Below are positions 37,125-46,552 of a DNA stretch of 64,000 bases, one piece after another; position 1 is the first letter of the stretch, and each line of letters begins with the position of its first letter. Made by a program: the position numbers and the translations under genes. The stretch lies in contig CAWVSL010000007.1 of NCBI GenBank assembly GCA_963933115.1, positions 44,521 through 108,520 on the forward strand, written 5' to 3'. Source of the DNA: JALJPB01 sp963933115. GTDB taxonomy: Bacteria; Pseudomonadota; Gammaproteobacteria; Enterobacterales; Alteromonadaceae. Under the pieces are notes generated by a model, which worked only from the letters and a program-made list of their open reading frames with translations, made no database searches and was not told where the DNA came from.

Positions 37125-38312
37125 TTAAGCTTGGCAAACCTGATTACGTCCCAAATTTTTGGCTTGATAAAGGCCATCGTCGGCTCTTTTTAACGTTGCG
37201 CCTACATTTTTTTCACTTAAGGAAAATTGACTGAAGCCACAGCTAGCAGTCATTTTAATTTGATTTTTGTCTAGTGTTAATGGCAGATTTTCAATGTTAT
37301 GTCGAACTTGTTCAGCGAGTACTCGTGCGCTAGCTTCGCTGGTTCTTGGCAGTAATACCACAAATTCTTCGCCACCAAATCGAGCAACGGTATCAGACTC
37401 TCGAACACTACCTTTAATGATATTGCTGATATGCTGAAGAGCTTTGTCACCTACATCATGTCCGTAGGTATCATTAATCGATTTAAAATGATCAATATCG
37501 AAAGTCAGCAGGGTAAGGGGATCTTTATAACGTATAGAGTCTGCCACTGCTTTTTTTGCCAAAATAGCGAAGGCTCGACGGTTAAATAAACCGGTTAAAT
37601 GGTCAGAATTTGCGTCTTTCTGTAATCGTTCAGCTAAGCGGGCAATCTTAGATACCATAGGTCGAAAAATGAAAAGTGCTTCGACTACAATAGTCAAAAG
37701 AATAATCACGACAACAATATTTTGTGCTGCGCGAAGCTCATTTACTTTAGCTAAACTTTCAACTTCATATTGTTTTACTATCATGTTTAAAGCGTCTAAT
37801 AAAGACGTTTTAGCTAATCGCCAGAAACGCCTATCCTGAACGCTATCAATATCAACATCAAGTTTGAGTGACTCATTTATCAGAACTGAAAACTGTTTTA
37901 TTTTACCATCAACATTGTGTGGTACTCCAAAATACAAGTTTTGCATACGATCAGATAAAGGGGATGATTTATTATTTTGTAATGACTCAAAATGATTTTT
38001 CAGTAAAACCTGGTGATTTTTTTCCATAATAACCAAGCTTTCGGCCGCCTCCGCTTTAAATTCTGGTGCACCGGTATTTAAATGTTCGAGAGTAAGTAAA
38101 CTTATGCGTTGAGACAGCATACGTTGTTGGCCACTAATATTGACCACTTTGGCGGTATCGTTTTGCTCTGCGATAATGCGATCAAGCATAAAGTGTACGA
38201 TTATTGACAAGCATGCAATGACGGATAAAGATAGAACATAGGTAAGCGTCATGTTGCGTTTGGGGTTTTGTATATTTATCACGTTATCTTGGGCTTCATT
38301 TTCTGAATGCAT
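37125..38312 (-). CDS. PilJ-type sensor diguanylate cyclase
   Basis: A 395-residue membrane protein. A first membrane helix at about 22-45 and a second at about 197-215 flank a periplasmic PilJ/NarX-like domain whose start reads NISGQQRMLSQRISLL, the nitrate/type IV pili sensor motif. The cytoplasmic GGDEF domain (about 230-395) has GGEEF and an RxxD inhibitory site (RESD) five residues earlier, so it should be an active, product-inhibited c-di-GMP synthase. It is monocistronic. Confidence 0.9.
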   Translation of the reverse strand: MHSENEAQDNVINIQNPKRNMTLTYVLSLSVIACLSIIVHFMLDRIIAEQNDTAKVVNISGQQRMLSQRISLLTLEHLNTGAPEFKAEAAESLVIMEKNHQVLLKNHFESLQNNKSSPLSDRMQNLYFGVPHNVDGKIKQFSVLINESLKLDVDIDSVQDRRFWRLAKTSLLDALNMIVKQYEVESLAKVNELRAAQNIVVVIILLTIVVEALFIFRPMVSKIARLAERLQKDANSDHLTGLFNRRAFAILAKKAVADSIRYKDPLTLLTFDIDHFKSINDTYGHDVGDKALQHISNIIKGSVRESDTVARFGGEEFVVLLPRTSEASARVLAEQVRHNIENLPLTLDKNQIKMTASCGFSQFSLSEKNVGATLKRADDGLYQAKNLGRNQVCQA

Positions 38313-38836
38313 GGGGGTCCTTTTTTATTATTAAGTTTTTATCTTAAGTTCAAAAATTAATGCAGAGTAAAGAGATGATTTGATGTTAACTTACCAAGTA
38401 TAAAAAAGAATTTTTTATACTTGTCTTCGCTTTAATATTTCATCATAGGTATGATCTACTTGATTATATTAAACATAAAACCTTAAGGGCATCATTGTCT
38501 TCAGATGTTCAGCCTCTAAAAGATCAAAAGTACTCTAAAGTAGTTCCATAGCCACTTGCTGATAAATGACTATCGCCAACAAGTTACACATTAATATACA
38601 ATATAACAACCACAATATAACAGAAAAAATATAAATAAGTGATATTTATCACAGTTTTACAGCGAATATTAGGTTCTTGTTTAGGACAAGTTGTTTACCT
38701 TGATGTTTATGGGCTACAGTGGCAATGACATAACTTGATGAGACAAAAGCTATTTAGATGCCTTTGTTAGTATTAGCTCACTTTTAGTAGGCATTTATAA
38801 ATAACGCTGCACTGACAGTTAATACTTAGTAGTAAT
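38313..38836. other. Spacer between the PilJ-GGDEF gene and maiA
   Basis: About 524 bases. Besides AT-rich stretches, a small inverted repeat CTTGT/ACAAG (around 38673-38687) is all I can see. It holds the promoter of the cyclase gene and the 3' end of the maiA message. Confidence 0.4.
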
Positions 38837-39475
38837 CTAGCTAGCATCCTTTTGATTCTCAGGAAGTGCTTTATCAAATGCTGTTAATAATTGGCAATTA
38901 TTTACTATTCGACAAATGTTGGGATAATGACTCATATTAACGCCAAATCGCTTAGCATTGTAACATTGTGGAATTAAGCAAACATCCGCCATAGTTACTT
39001 TGTCGCCGAAACAATACAGGCCACTTGTTTTAACCAATTGAGCTTCCAAATTTGTAAAGCCTGTTGTCATCCAATGATGAAGCCAAGTCAGCTTTACTTT
39101 ATCATCAATACTCAATTGATTGGTTAAATATTGGAGCACCCGCAGATTATTTATTGGATGAATTTCGCAGGCGATATCTAATGATAGTGCCTGAACTTTT
39201 GCTCTCAATTTTATATCACTAGGGTATAAAGCAACTTCAGGATAGCAATTATCGAGGTAATCAATAATCGCTAATGATTGATTCAACACCAAATCACCAT
39301 CAACAAGCGTCGGTACTAAATGGCTAGGGTTCATAGCAATATAGTCGTCCCGATGCTGCTCACCACCTTTTTTAACTAAATTCACTGAGATTGATTCAAA
39401 TTCAATCGATTTTAAATGCATTACGATACGAACACGATATGCGGCAGAAGAACGCCAATAGCCATATAATTTCAT
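38837..39475 (-). CDS. maiA: Maleylacetoacetate isomerase (zeta-class GST)
   Basis: A 212-residue zeta-class glutathione transferase isomerising maleylacetoacetate to fumarylacetoacetate in tyrosine breakdown. N-terminus LYGYWRSSAAYRVRIVMHLK is the zeta signature; NPSHLVPTLVDGDLVLNQSLAIIDYL is the glutathione-binding region; the C-terminal domain has VTMADVCLIPQCYNAKRFGV. It follows the FAH gene by 20 bases in one operon. Confidence 0.93.
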   Translation of the reverse strand: MKLYGYWRSSAAYRVRIVMHLKSIEFESISVNLVKKGGEQHRDDYIAMNPSHLVPTLVDGDLVLNQSLAIIDYLDNCYPEVALYPSDIKLRAKVQALSLDIACEIHPINNLRVLQYLTNQLSIDDKVKLTWLHHWMTTGFTNLEAQLVKTSGLYCFGDKVTMADVCLIPQCYNAKRFGVNMSHYPNICRIVNNCQLLTAFDKALPENQKDAS

Positions 39476-39495
39476 GAATTAACCAATCCCTCAAT

Positions 39496-40482
39496 TTATT
39501 TTACGTATTGAGTAATAATCTGATCGATAGCACCAAAAATGCTATCGCCATTGTCATCAAACATTTCAATACGAACAGTATCGCCAAAACTCATAAATGA
39601 GGTTGATGGCTTACCATCAGCAATAATTTCTAACATCCGCTTTTCAGCTAAACAGCTTGAACCCGCACTGCGGTCATAGTTTGAAATAGTACCAGAGCCA
39701 ACAATACAACCTGCTGATAATGGGCGCGTAATTGCTGCATGAGCAACAATAGTTGGGAAATCAAAAGTCATATCAATACCACAGTTTGGTTGACCAAATA
39801 ATTGATTATTAAAATGAGTGGTTAAAGGTAGGTGTAATTTTTTACCATCCCAAGCATTTCCTAGTTCATCTGGGGTAATAGCAACAGGAGAAAAAGCACT
39901 TGAGGGCTTTGAACCAAAGAAACCAAAGCCTTTTGCTAATTCAGCTGGAATTAAATTTCTCAGCGATACATCGTTTACTAACATTAATAATTTAATATGA
40001 CTTGCCGCTTCTTCTGCTGAAGCACCCATAGGAACATCATCAGTGATAACAGCCACTTCAGATTCAAAATCAATACCAAAGTCTTCAGAGGCAACTTGGA
40101 TATCATCTCTAGGACCAATAAAAGCGTCTGATCCACCTTGATACATTAAGGGATCAGTCCAAAATGTTGCTGGCATCTCTGCATTACGCGCTTTACGCAC
40201 TAGCTCAACGTGGTTAACATAAGCACTTGCATCAGCCCATTGATAAGCACGTGGTAATGGTGACTCACAATTAGATTGATCAAATATTAATGTATTTGCT
40301 AGCGTACCGTTATTTAATGCCTGATATACCGTTGCTAATTTATTGCTAACCTCACTCCAATTATCAATGGCCTGCTGTAATGTATCAGCAATATCAGTGA
40401 CAACAACAGCTGTTGTTAAGTCGCGACTAACCAATACTAATTGACCATCACGAGTATTATTTTTGAGTGTAGCTAACTTCAT
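39496..40482 (-). CDS. Fumarylacetoacetate hydrolase family protein
   Basis: A 328-residue FAH-family enzyme that probably splits fumarylacetoacetate to fumarate and acetoacetate. Acidic metal-binding residues occur in DFESEVAVITDDVP; NDVSLRN, GFGFFGSKPSSAFSPVAITPDELG and GSGTISNYDRSAGSSCL are FAH signatures. The pairing with maiA and the neighbouring tyrR fix the pathway as tyrosine/homogentisate catabolism; hmgA and hpd are not in the window. Confidence 0.92.
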   Translation of the reverse strand: MKLATLKNNTRDGQLVLVSRDLTTAVVVTDIADTLQQAIDNWSEVSNKLATVYQALNNGTLANTLIFDQSNCESPLPRAYQWADASAYVNHVELVRKARNAEMPATFWTDPLMYQGGSDAFIGPRDDIQVASEDFGIDFESEVAVITDDVPMGASAEEAASHIKLLMLVNDVSLRNLIPAELAKGFGFFGSKPSSAFSPVAITPDELGNAWDGKKLHLPLTTHFNNQLFGQPNCGIDMTFDFPTIVAHAAITRPLSAGCIVGSGTISNYDRSAGSSCLAEKRMLEIIADGKPSTSFMSFGDTVRIEMFDDNGDSIFGAIDQIITQYVK

Positions 40483-40618
40483 TTAACAACCTTATTTTTT
40501 TATTAATTTTCAATGGGGGGAATTTACCGTCAATCGACAGAAATTACTAGTGAGAGCGTTTGGATAATATAGTTATAGATATGTCTATAATTGTTTACGT
40601 TAATTTTATAACAATGCT

Positions 40619-40648
40619 AGATTTATATTAGATTAATAATATAAATCT
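40619..40648. repeat. Perfect 12-base inverted repeat in the fahA-tyrR gap
   Basis: AGATTTATATTA at 40619-40630 and its exact complement at 40637-40648 with a 6-base spacer GATTAA. It lies about 140 bases upstream of the FAH start and 60 downstream of the tyrR stop. No T-tract follows, so a protein-binding site for the FAH-maiA operon is more likely than a terminator. Confidence 0.6.
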
Positions 40649-40653
40649 GCTTA

Positions 40654-40696
40654 TAAAAAGCTGTTGGTCTTTAAAACCGAGCGGTTAAAAACCAAC
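40654..40696 (-). terminator. Probable tyrR terminator
   Basis: On the minus strand an imperfect hairpin, outer stem GTTGGT/ACCAAC and inner stem AACCG/CGGTT, is followed by CAGCTTTTTATAAG. It starts about 12 bases after the tyrR stop. Confidence 0.5.
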
Positions 40697-40707
40697 TACC
40701 TCTGTGT

Positions 40708-42258
40708 TTATATCTTTACAGTTTTTTTATTAATATCATATTCACGCAATTTATTGGCAATTGCGGTATGACTTAAACCTAGTTTTTTGGCTAATAGTCG
40801 AGTACTTGGATATGCAGGATAGAGTTTTCTTAATAAATCAGCTTCAAAATTTTTCACGGCTCCATCTAAGGTACCTTTAAATTCTGTTTCTAAATAACCG
40901 TGCTCACGGGTGTAAGCCGGTAGTTGAAGATGTTCAATAGAAATTATATCGCCTTCCATTAAAGAAACAGCACGAATAATAACATTTTCGAGCTGACGAA
41001 CATTTCCTGGCCACGGGTAATGCTCAATAAACTCACGACACTCATCGTCTAGTTTGACTCGGCTTTTACCTAATTTATTAGCAGACTTAGCAATAAACTG
41101 CTCGGCTAAAGGCAAAATATCATTTCGACGTTCTCTCAGTGCTGGGATATTTAGGCCAAGTACATTAAGTCGATAATAAAGATCTTCCCTAAATTCACCT
41201 AAAGTAACTAAGTTGAGTAAATCTTTATTTGTTGAAGAAATAATACGGACATTAACTTTATTTTCTTTTTCATCATCCACTCTGCGAAAACTGCCGTCTT
41301 GAATAACGCGAAGCAATTTTGTTTGCAACTTAGCAGACATTTCACCTACTTCATCAAGAAATATAGAGCCACCATCAGCAAGCTCAAATAGGCCGCGTTT
41401 ACTATCAACAGCACCTGAAACACCTAAGCCAAAAAGTTCAGTTTCAGCAGCATCATCAGGTAAGGTGGCACAGTTCAACGTCATAAAAGGACTTTTAGTT
41501 CTGTCACTAGCTGCATGGCAAGCTCTGGCTAGCAACTCTTTACCTGTACCCGTTTCCCCAACAATTAGTACTGATGAGTCAATTAATGACATACGTTTAG
41601 TTTCGCGAATTACTTTACGCATGGCACTACTTGTACTTTGAATACCTGAAAACTCGTTATCGCTAGGTTGCTTAAAGACACTAATTTGTTCGCCTAGTCT
41701 CATTTCAGATTTCAAAATAAGCACTGCACCCACTAATACTTGTTTACCAGAGTCTTCAGCCACATTAATAGGTAAAATATCAGCAACAAAATATTCTTCT
41801 TGAAATTTTAAACGGTGGGTTTGAGCTAAAACATCTTTACTGTCTAACCAACGACTAAAATTGAAACCTTTAAGTAAACAAGTAACAGGTTGGCCAACAA
41901 ATTGGTTTTCATCGCTACCAATAATTTCTGAAGCGATAGTATTCATTTGTCGAATATTGCCTCTGGCATCGATAGAGATAAAAGGGTCAGGAAAAGTTTG
42001 AATTAAAGTCGAAAGTTCATTTTTCTCTCGTTCAGAGGGCATATAGGATGATGTTTTCACATCCCCTACTCCTTTAAGTAAACGTAACTGAGGCATAAAG
42101 GTTTGTAATTGACTAAAGTCTAAATCTGGGATGTCGATAAAAATTCGACCTTGTCGGTTAAACTCAATGCCTCGAACATTAATTTCATGCTCAACAAAGA
42201 TCCCTAAAATCTTCTGTCCCATGCCAACACTGTCACTGCAGATAATTTCCAAACGCAT
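40708..42258 (-). CDS. tyrR: Transcriptional regulator TyrR
   Basis: A 516-residue regulator of aromatic amino acid genes, close to E. coli TyrR (513). Order: ACT domain (1-70, MRLEIICSDSVGMGQKILGI), PAS (about 80-190), AAA+ (about 205-430, Walker A GETGTGKE), and a C-terminal TyrR-type HTH (STRLLAKKLGLSHTAIANKL). As in TyrR and unlike true sigma-54 activators, the GAFTGA loop is absent (FGLGVSGAVDSKRG). Two TYR-box-like sites lie upstream. Here it probably controls the adjacent fahA-maiA genes as well as itself (inference). Confidence 0.95.
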   Translation of the reverse strand: MRLEIICSDSVGMGQKILGIFVEHEINVRGIEFNRQGRIFIDIPDLDFSQLQTFMPQLRLLKGVGDVKTSSYMPSEREKNELSTLIQTFPDPFISIDARGNIRQMNTIASEIIGSDENQFVGQPVTCLLKGFNFSRWLDSKDVLAQTHRLKFQEEYFVADILPINVAEDSGKQVLVGAVLILKSEMRLGEQISVFKQPSDNEFSGIQSTSSAMRKVIRETKRMSLIDSSVLIVGETGTGKELLARACHAASDRTKSPFMTLNCATLPDDAAETELFGLGVSGAVDSKRGLFELADGGSIFLDEVGEMSAKLQTKLLRVIQDGSFRRVDDEKENKVNVRIISSTNKDLLNLVTLGEFREDLYYRLNVLGLNIPALRERRNDILPLAEQFIAKSANKLGKSRVKLDDECREFIEHYPWPGNVRQLENVIIRAVSLMEGDIISIEHLQLPAYTREHGYLETEFKGTLDGAVKNFEADLLRKLYPAYPSTRLLAKKLGLSHTAIANKLREYDINKKTVKI

Positions 42259-42321
42259 TTACAATAGTCCTATTTTAAAAAATATGTTATTAATTAACTT
42301 TAAAAGTGAATTTCGCTCTAT

Positions 42322-42339
42322 TGTAAACTAATTTTTCAT
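42322..42339. promoter_or_regulatory. TYR box-like site, promoter-proximal
   Basis: TGTAAA-CTAATT-TTTCAT, about 64 bases upstream of the tyrR start. It matches the TGTAAA-N6-TTTACA consensus in the left half and in TTT of the right half, so it is a weak box. The left half and spacer are identical to the box 75 bases further up. Confidence 0.45.
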
Positions 42340-42396
42340 TAAAATATTTCATCAACATATTTCATAAAAACACTTTAAAAGTCGAACCTATAATAA

Positions 42397-42414
42397 TGTA
42401 AACTAATTTATACA
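42397..42414. promoter_or_regulatory. TYR box upstream of tyrR
   Basis: TGTAAA-CTAATT-TATACA matches the TyrR consensus TGTAAA-N6-TTTACA at 11 of 12 positions. It lies about 139 bases upstream of the tyrR start, between tyrR and ycjF. It fits negative autoregulation, with the weaker box 75 bases (about seven helical turns) closer to the gene. Confidence 0.65.
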
Positions 42415-42435
42415 GCAATATGATTAGGGATTAAC

Positions 42436-43524
42436 TTACTTTTTAATTAAGTTTTTAAGTTGATTCAAAATTTCTTTACGAACGTCTCCTAGGCGTGGCG
42501 AGTGCTCATCAAAGGGTAATGGTCGGCATAAGTGCATAGCTCTAATACCCAACCTTGACGTTAATAAACCAGCACCTAAACCCTGAGCCAAGCGGGCTGA
42601 CATCTTACCTAATAAATCAGCGCCAACCATTTCACTACCAAAATCAGTGGCTAACTCACTCGCTCCTGCATAAGCCATATTAATGAATACCTGTTTTATC
42701 AGTTTAATACGACTCCAATACCCTAGCTTTAATCCGTAAAGGCCAGAAATTTTATCTAGCATACGTAAATTTCGCCATAAAATGACAAGCATATCAATCA
42801 GGGCAACCGGACTTAAAGCAACAAGTACGACCGCTTCAGTAGAAAATTTAGAGATCTCTGCAATAACTTTTTTATCAACATGACTTAACACAATTTTTGA
42901 ATATAGTTGAAGTAATTCACTATCAGAATAAGGTCCGATTAAGGCTTCTTGCCATTTTACTTCTTGACTGGACATGACATCACAAGGGATAGTTTTTGAG
43001 AGTTGGTTACAAAATTGCTCAACATTAAGAGTAGCTTCATTTGCTATTGTTTTAGAGGCCTGATTTTTCAATGATTGTTGACGCTTTAATTGTCTTAATC
43101 CAGATAATTCACGCCAAAGCGCGCCACCAAAAATAAAGCTTAGTCCAGCTAAAATAAAAGCATAAATACTAGTTGAAATAGGTGATGTATTAAAACCTGC
43201 GATAAAAAAAACAACTGTTTCAAAACAGACCATTAATGAAATTAAGAATATAACAACTCGCCATAGCCAACGAGGCTTACTCGTTAACTTAGTGTCTTGC
43301 ATCTTATTTTCAATATCTTCATCAGGCCAGCTTTCTGCAGGTAACAAGTCTTGGTTATCAAAAATTATTTGTTGTTTATCACCTAGTACTCGATCCTTTT
43401 CGGTGACAAATTCTGTTTCAGCAAACAATATTTGCTGTTGGTTTTTAACAAGTGTTTCAACACTTTCAATAGCTAAATCTTGATCTTTATTTTTTAATTT
43501 TTTGTTTTTTTGTGTCTCACTCAT
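42436..43524 (-). CDS. ycjF: TIGR01620/YcjF-family inner membrane protein
   Basis: A 362-residue DUF697 membrane protein. A charged N-terminal 85 residues precede two hydrophobic segments at about 92-112 and 120-140 (FLISLMVCFETVVFFIAGF and IYAFILAGLSFIFGGALW) and a DUF697 C-terminal domain. It overlaps the stop of ycjX by 4 bases. ycjX-ycjF-tyrR is also the E. coli order, where ycjXF belong to the Psp regulon. Confidence 0.9.
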   Translation of the reverse strand: MSETQKNKKLKNKDQDLAIESVETLVKNQQQILFAETEFVTEKDRVLGDKQQIIFDNQDLLPAESWPDEDIENKMQDTKLTSKPRWLWRVVIFLISLMVCFETVVFFIAGFNTSPISTSIYAFILAGLSFIFGGALWRELSGLRQLKRQQSLKNQASKTIANEATLNVEQFCNQLSKTIPCDVMSSQEVKWQEALIGPYSDSELLQLYSKIVLSHVDKKVIAEISKFSTEAVVLVALSPVALIDMLVILWRNLRMLDKISGLYGLKLGYWSRIKLIKQVFINMAYAGASELATDFGSEMVGADLLGKMSARLAQGLGAGLLTSRLGIRAMHLCRPLPFDEHSPRLGDVRKEILNQLKNLIKK

Positions 43525-45017
43525 TTCATTTTATCTCCGAGTAAAAACTGTAGCACTTGGTCCATACGAATGTGGGGCAAACACTCATGGGTAGCAACTG
43601 AAGTTAGGGGTTCAAAAGCAATAAAATTAAAATGATTTTCCTGCCAGTACTCTTTGTTAGGTAATTTTTCAGGTACAGATCCTGGAAAAACAGTAATGGT
43701 TGTATCATCAATTGAACGCCGCCCTTGAATAACAGGTACTTGCTGTCCTTGATGTAAACTTTTACCCGCGCTCGTCGCTCTCACTGAAGCAATAGCCAAA
43801 GTTTTCATTTTTATTGCATTATAATTTAGCGGGTGTTTAGACTGATGAATCAATTCATTTAATAAAGACTCTAAATTACGATGCTGCTCTTGGGTGATAT
43901 GATCCGCTTTGGTTGCTGCAAATAATAACTTATCAATTTTTGGACTAAAAAGTCGTGAGAACAAACTAGACTGCCCATAATTATAACTTTCTAAAATCAT
44001 AGTTATAGCTTGTTTTAAATCAGAAAAGCTTTCTGGGCCTTTGTTTAATGGAGTTAAACAGTCAGCTAAAACAATTTGACGATCAAAATTAAGAAAGTGT
44101 TGTTGATAAAACTTTCTAACAACACGCTCTTTATACTCAACATATCTGGCTCTTAACATACCTATAAAGCTTTTATCACTAGCATTCTGATAATCATTGG
44201 CATCGATTTTGGCAAAGCTTGGAAAAGGAATGAACTCTAAAATAGGTGCACCAATAAGCTCACCTGGTAAAATAAAACGGCCTGGTTGGATAACCGATAA
44301 ACCAAGATCATTTCTAAAAGCATGTAAAAGTTGAGTATATTCTTGAGACAATTGTGTTAATAAATTTTCATCAGCTTCTTGAAAAGGGTCTATCTCTTTC
44401 ACTTTTTTTAGAAAGCTTTCACTTAATTCAAGTCGAGGCGACTTTATTAACAAAGCGAGCGTTTGTTCTGACCACTCTTCAAAGGTTTGACTTAGCATGG
44501 GTAAGTCAAGCAACCATTCACCAGGATAATCGGTAATATCTAATGTAAGTGTCGCCATATCAGTAGCGTATTTGAGCAATGAATCCGTTGGTTTATACCT
44601 AATAGCAAGTCGTAACTCACTAATACCATTTGTTGGCTCTGGCCAAGAGGGTGGTTGATTAACAAAAGCGGCCAACGAGTTATCATAGTCAAAACGGGCA
44701 ATATGAATGTTTTTTTGCGATATTCGCTTAGCCGCTATAAATTGTCCTTGATGAACCGGGTTAAAAAAGCTTAACTCTGGACCATTACCCTCGTTAATCA
44801 GTTGGTTGACCAAGGAAGTAATAAAAGCAGTTTTTCCGCTACGGCTTAAGCCAGTAACGGCTAAAGTGACATGTTGATCTATGGTGCGATTAAGTAAGTC
44901 ATTCGCTTTAGATTTCAGTTTTTCAATTTGATCTTTATTGATTAACGCCATATGACTTAACTTACACCCTTGCTTATATTTTCTTATTATCTTTATTAAT
45001 AGTATGCTCTTGAACAT
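43521..45017 (-). CDS. ycjX: YcjX-family GTP-binding protein
   Basis: A 498-residue P-loop protein: Walker A GLSRSGKTAF at about 56-65, and DITDYPGEWLLDLPML further on, both YcjX hallmarks. FAATKADHITQEQHRNL carries a TKAD nucleotide-specificity motif. An extension of 22 residues before MALINKDQIEKLK may be spurious, as many homologues start near there (44952). It probably works with YcjF in the envelope stress response. It is separated from pspC by a terminator, so it may have its own promoter. Confidence 0.9.
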   Translation of the reverse strand: MFKSILLIKIIRKYKQGCKLSHMALINKDQIEKLKSKANDLLNRTIDQHVTLAVTGLSRSGKTAFITSLVNQLINEGNGPELSFFNPVHQGQFIAAKRISQKNIHIARFDYDNSLAAFVNQPPSWPEPTNGISELRLAIRYKPTDSLLKYATDMATLTLDITDYPGEWLLDLPMLSQTFEEWSEQTLALLIKSPRLELSESFLKKVKEIDPFQEADENLLTQLSQEYTQLLHAFRNDLGLSVIQPGRFILPGELIGAPILEFIPFPSFAKIDANDYQNASDKSFIGMLRARYVEYKERVVRKFYQQHFLNFDRQIVLADCLTPLNKGPESFSDLKQAITMILESYNYGQSSLFSRLFSPKIDKLLFAATKADHITQEQHRNLESLLNELIHQSKHPLNYNAIKMKTLAIASVRATSAGKSLHQGQQVPVIQGRRSIDDTTITVFPGSVPEKLPNKEYWQENHFNFIAFEPLTSVATHECLPHIRMDQVLQFLLGDKMK

Positions 45018-45042
45018 TAAAATAATAGCTGTTTTTCAACAA

Positions 45043-45066
45043 TAAAAAAAGCAACATAAGTTGCTC
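45043..45066 (-). terminator. Terminator of pspABC
   Basis: Stem AGCAAC/GTTGCT with loop TTAT on the minus strand, followed by seven Ts. It lies 45 bases after the pspC stop, upstream of ycjX. Confidence 0.8.
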
Positions 45067-45111
45067 TTTTTATTTTATATACCTGTAATCTATTGATTTT
45101 TAGCTAGGTCT

Positions 45112-45549
45112 TCACAAGCGATTAATTTCCCTAGAAACTGTAAACTCTGGCGAGGTCACATATTTTTCTATTAAGCGGAGTTGTCCTTCTAGTACACCAT
45201 ATTTATTTTTAATGTCATGAAATGCTTGTCTGGGTGGCTCACCTGATTGCCAAATACGTGCTTTAACTTTAATTGACTCGTTAACAGTATCGTTTTCTTT
45301 CTCATTTACACAATTTACCTCACTAGAGAAGTGCTTGTTCTTTTTAACTGTTGCTAATTTTTTATCTAAAATAAACCAAGCGGCAACATAGATAACAACG
45401 AACCACTGCATACCTAACAATACACCTGATACGACCAATATACGAACTAACCAAGTTTCCCAACCAAAATAGTCAGCTAATCCCGAACACACTCCAGCTA
45501 TTTTTCCTCGGTGGGGATCGCGATAAAGTTCTCCTCGACGTTCGCTCAT
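45112..45549 (-). CDS. pspC: Phage shock protein C
   Basis: A 145-residue inner-membrane protein. The PspC domain is N-terminal: LYRDPHRGKIAGVCSGLADYFGWETWLVRILVV, then a second hydrophobic stretch (LGMQWFVVIYVAAWFIL). The C-terminal half contains the PspA/B interaction region (RQAFHDIKNKYGVLEGQLRLIEKYV). Its start codon shares one base with the pspB stop. It senses inner-membrane stress with PspB. Confidence 0.93.
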   Translation of the reverse strand: MSERRGELYRDPHRGKIAGVCSGLADYFGWETWLVRILVVSGVLLGMQWFVVIYVAAWFILDKKLATVKKNKHFSSEVNCVNEKENDTVNESIKVKARIWQSGEPPRQAFHDIKNKYGVLEGQLRLIEKYVTSPEFTVSREINRL

Positions 45550-45773
45550 TATTTAATCCTCCAATCAGGGGTCTCCACATCTAAAATAGCTTCTAACGTT
45601 TTAATTCTATCAGCCATTGTATCTGCCAGCTCAGATAATTCAGATAATTGAATATACTCTTCTTCACTCAAACCTTCACTTACTTGACCCTTGCTTCGGT
45701 AGTGTAATATCAACCAAATAGGTGCAACGATGACCATAAAAATGATAATAGGTGCCATAATAATATCGCTCAC
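45549..45773 (-). CDS. pspB: Phage shock protein B
   Basis: A 74-residue protein with one N-terminal membrane helix (IIMAPIIIFMVIVAPIWLILHY) and a cytoplasmic helical part (LSELADTMADRIKTLEAILD) ending in DVETPDWRIK, the PspB signature. It acts with PspC to release PspF from PspA under stress. It lies between pspA and pspC with tight spacing. Confidence 0.95.
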   Translation of the reverse strand: MSDIIMAPIIIFMVIVAPIWLILHYRSKGQVSEGLSEEEYIQLSELSELADTMADRIKTLEAILDVETPDWRIK

Positions 45774-45805
45774 AAACCTTCTCCTTTACTTCAAATAACA
45801 AGCTA

Positions 45806-46486
45806 TTAATCTTGCATGTTTGTATTGGTTTTTTTATTTAGTTTCGCTTTAAGTTTAGCTAATTCGTCATCAATACCTTGATCAACCTCAAGGTCAGAAA
45901 TTTCATCCGCTAATGACTTATTGTCCATGTCGTAAGAGTCAACTTGACCTTCAAGGTCGTCAATTTTTCTCTCGTAAGAATCAAAACGGCTTAACGCGTC
46001 ATTAACGCTATCACTATCAATCTTCTGCCTAACTTTCAAACGAGAACTGACTGTTTTTTCACGCATCATTATCGTTTTTTTACGAGACTTCGCATCAACA
46101 AGTTTATCTTGTAATTGAGATATTTCCTCTTGAAGTTTAGCAATGTGACCATCTACGTATGTTAATTCATCAAGCAGTGCGACACTACTCTCAGTACACT
46201 TACTTTTTTCAATCAATGCCGCTCTAGCTAAATCATCACGTCCTTTATTTAAGGCGAGTTCAGCTTTTTGTTGCCACTGCTGAGCATCAGATTGAAAACG
46301 AAAAGCGTGACGAGTAATTTCTTTTTTGTCTGCTAATGTCTTAGCCGAAGTAGAACGTACTTCAACTAATGTATCTTCCATTTCCTGAATGATCAATCTA
46401 ACCATTTTTTCAGGATCTTCTGCTTTATCTAATAAGCTATTTATATTAGAGTTTATAATATCTGTAAACCTTGAAAAAACACCCAT
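45806..46486 (-). CDS. pspA: Phage shock protein A
   Basis: A 226-residue coiled-coil protein of the PspA/IM30 family that coats damaged membranes and inhibits PspF. The ATG at 46486 gives MGVFSRFTDIINSNINSLLDKAEDPEKM, the normal amphipathic N-terminus; GAGGTAG precedes it. The frame opens 17 codons earlier without support. The rest is nearly all heptad-like helix. It is divergent from pspF. Confidence 0.96.
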   Translation of the reverse strand: MGVFSRFTDIINSNINSLLDKAEDPEKMVRLIIQEMEDTLVEVRSTSAKTLADKKEITRHAFRFQSDAQQWQQKAELALNKGRDDLARAALIEKSKCTESSVALLDELTYVDGHIAKLQEEISQLQDKLVDAKSRKKTIMMREKTVSSRLKVRQKIDSDSVNDALSRFDSYERKIDDLEGQVDSYDMDNKSLADEISDLEVDQGIDDELAKLKAKLNKKTNTNMQD

Positions 46487-46534
46487 AGCAACTACCTCAA
46501 TTAACGTTTTAAATTTCAAATCTTGTACTTTTGT

Positions 46535-46552
46535 CATTCATTTTCTAAGCCA
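46535..46552 (-). promoter_or_regulatory. Weak sigma-54-like element before pspA
   Basis: CTGGCTTAGAAAATGA on the minus strand has the -24 TGGC half, but GA where the -12 GC should be. It sits about 50 bases upstream of the pspA ATG. A sigma-54 promoter is expected here because PspF is a sigma-54 activator, but the match is poor. Confidence 0.35.
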
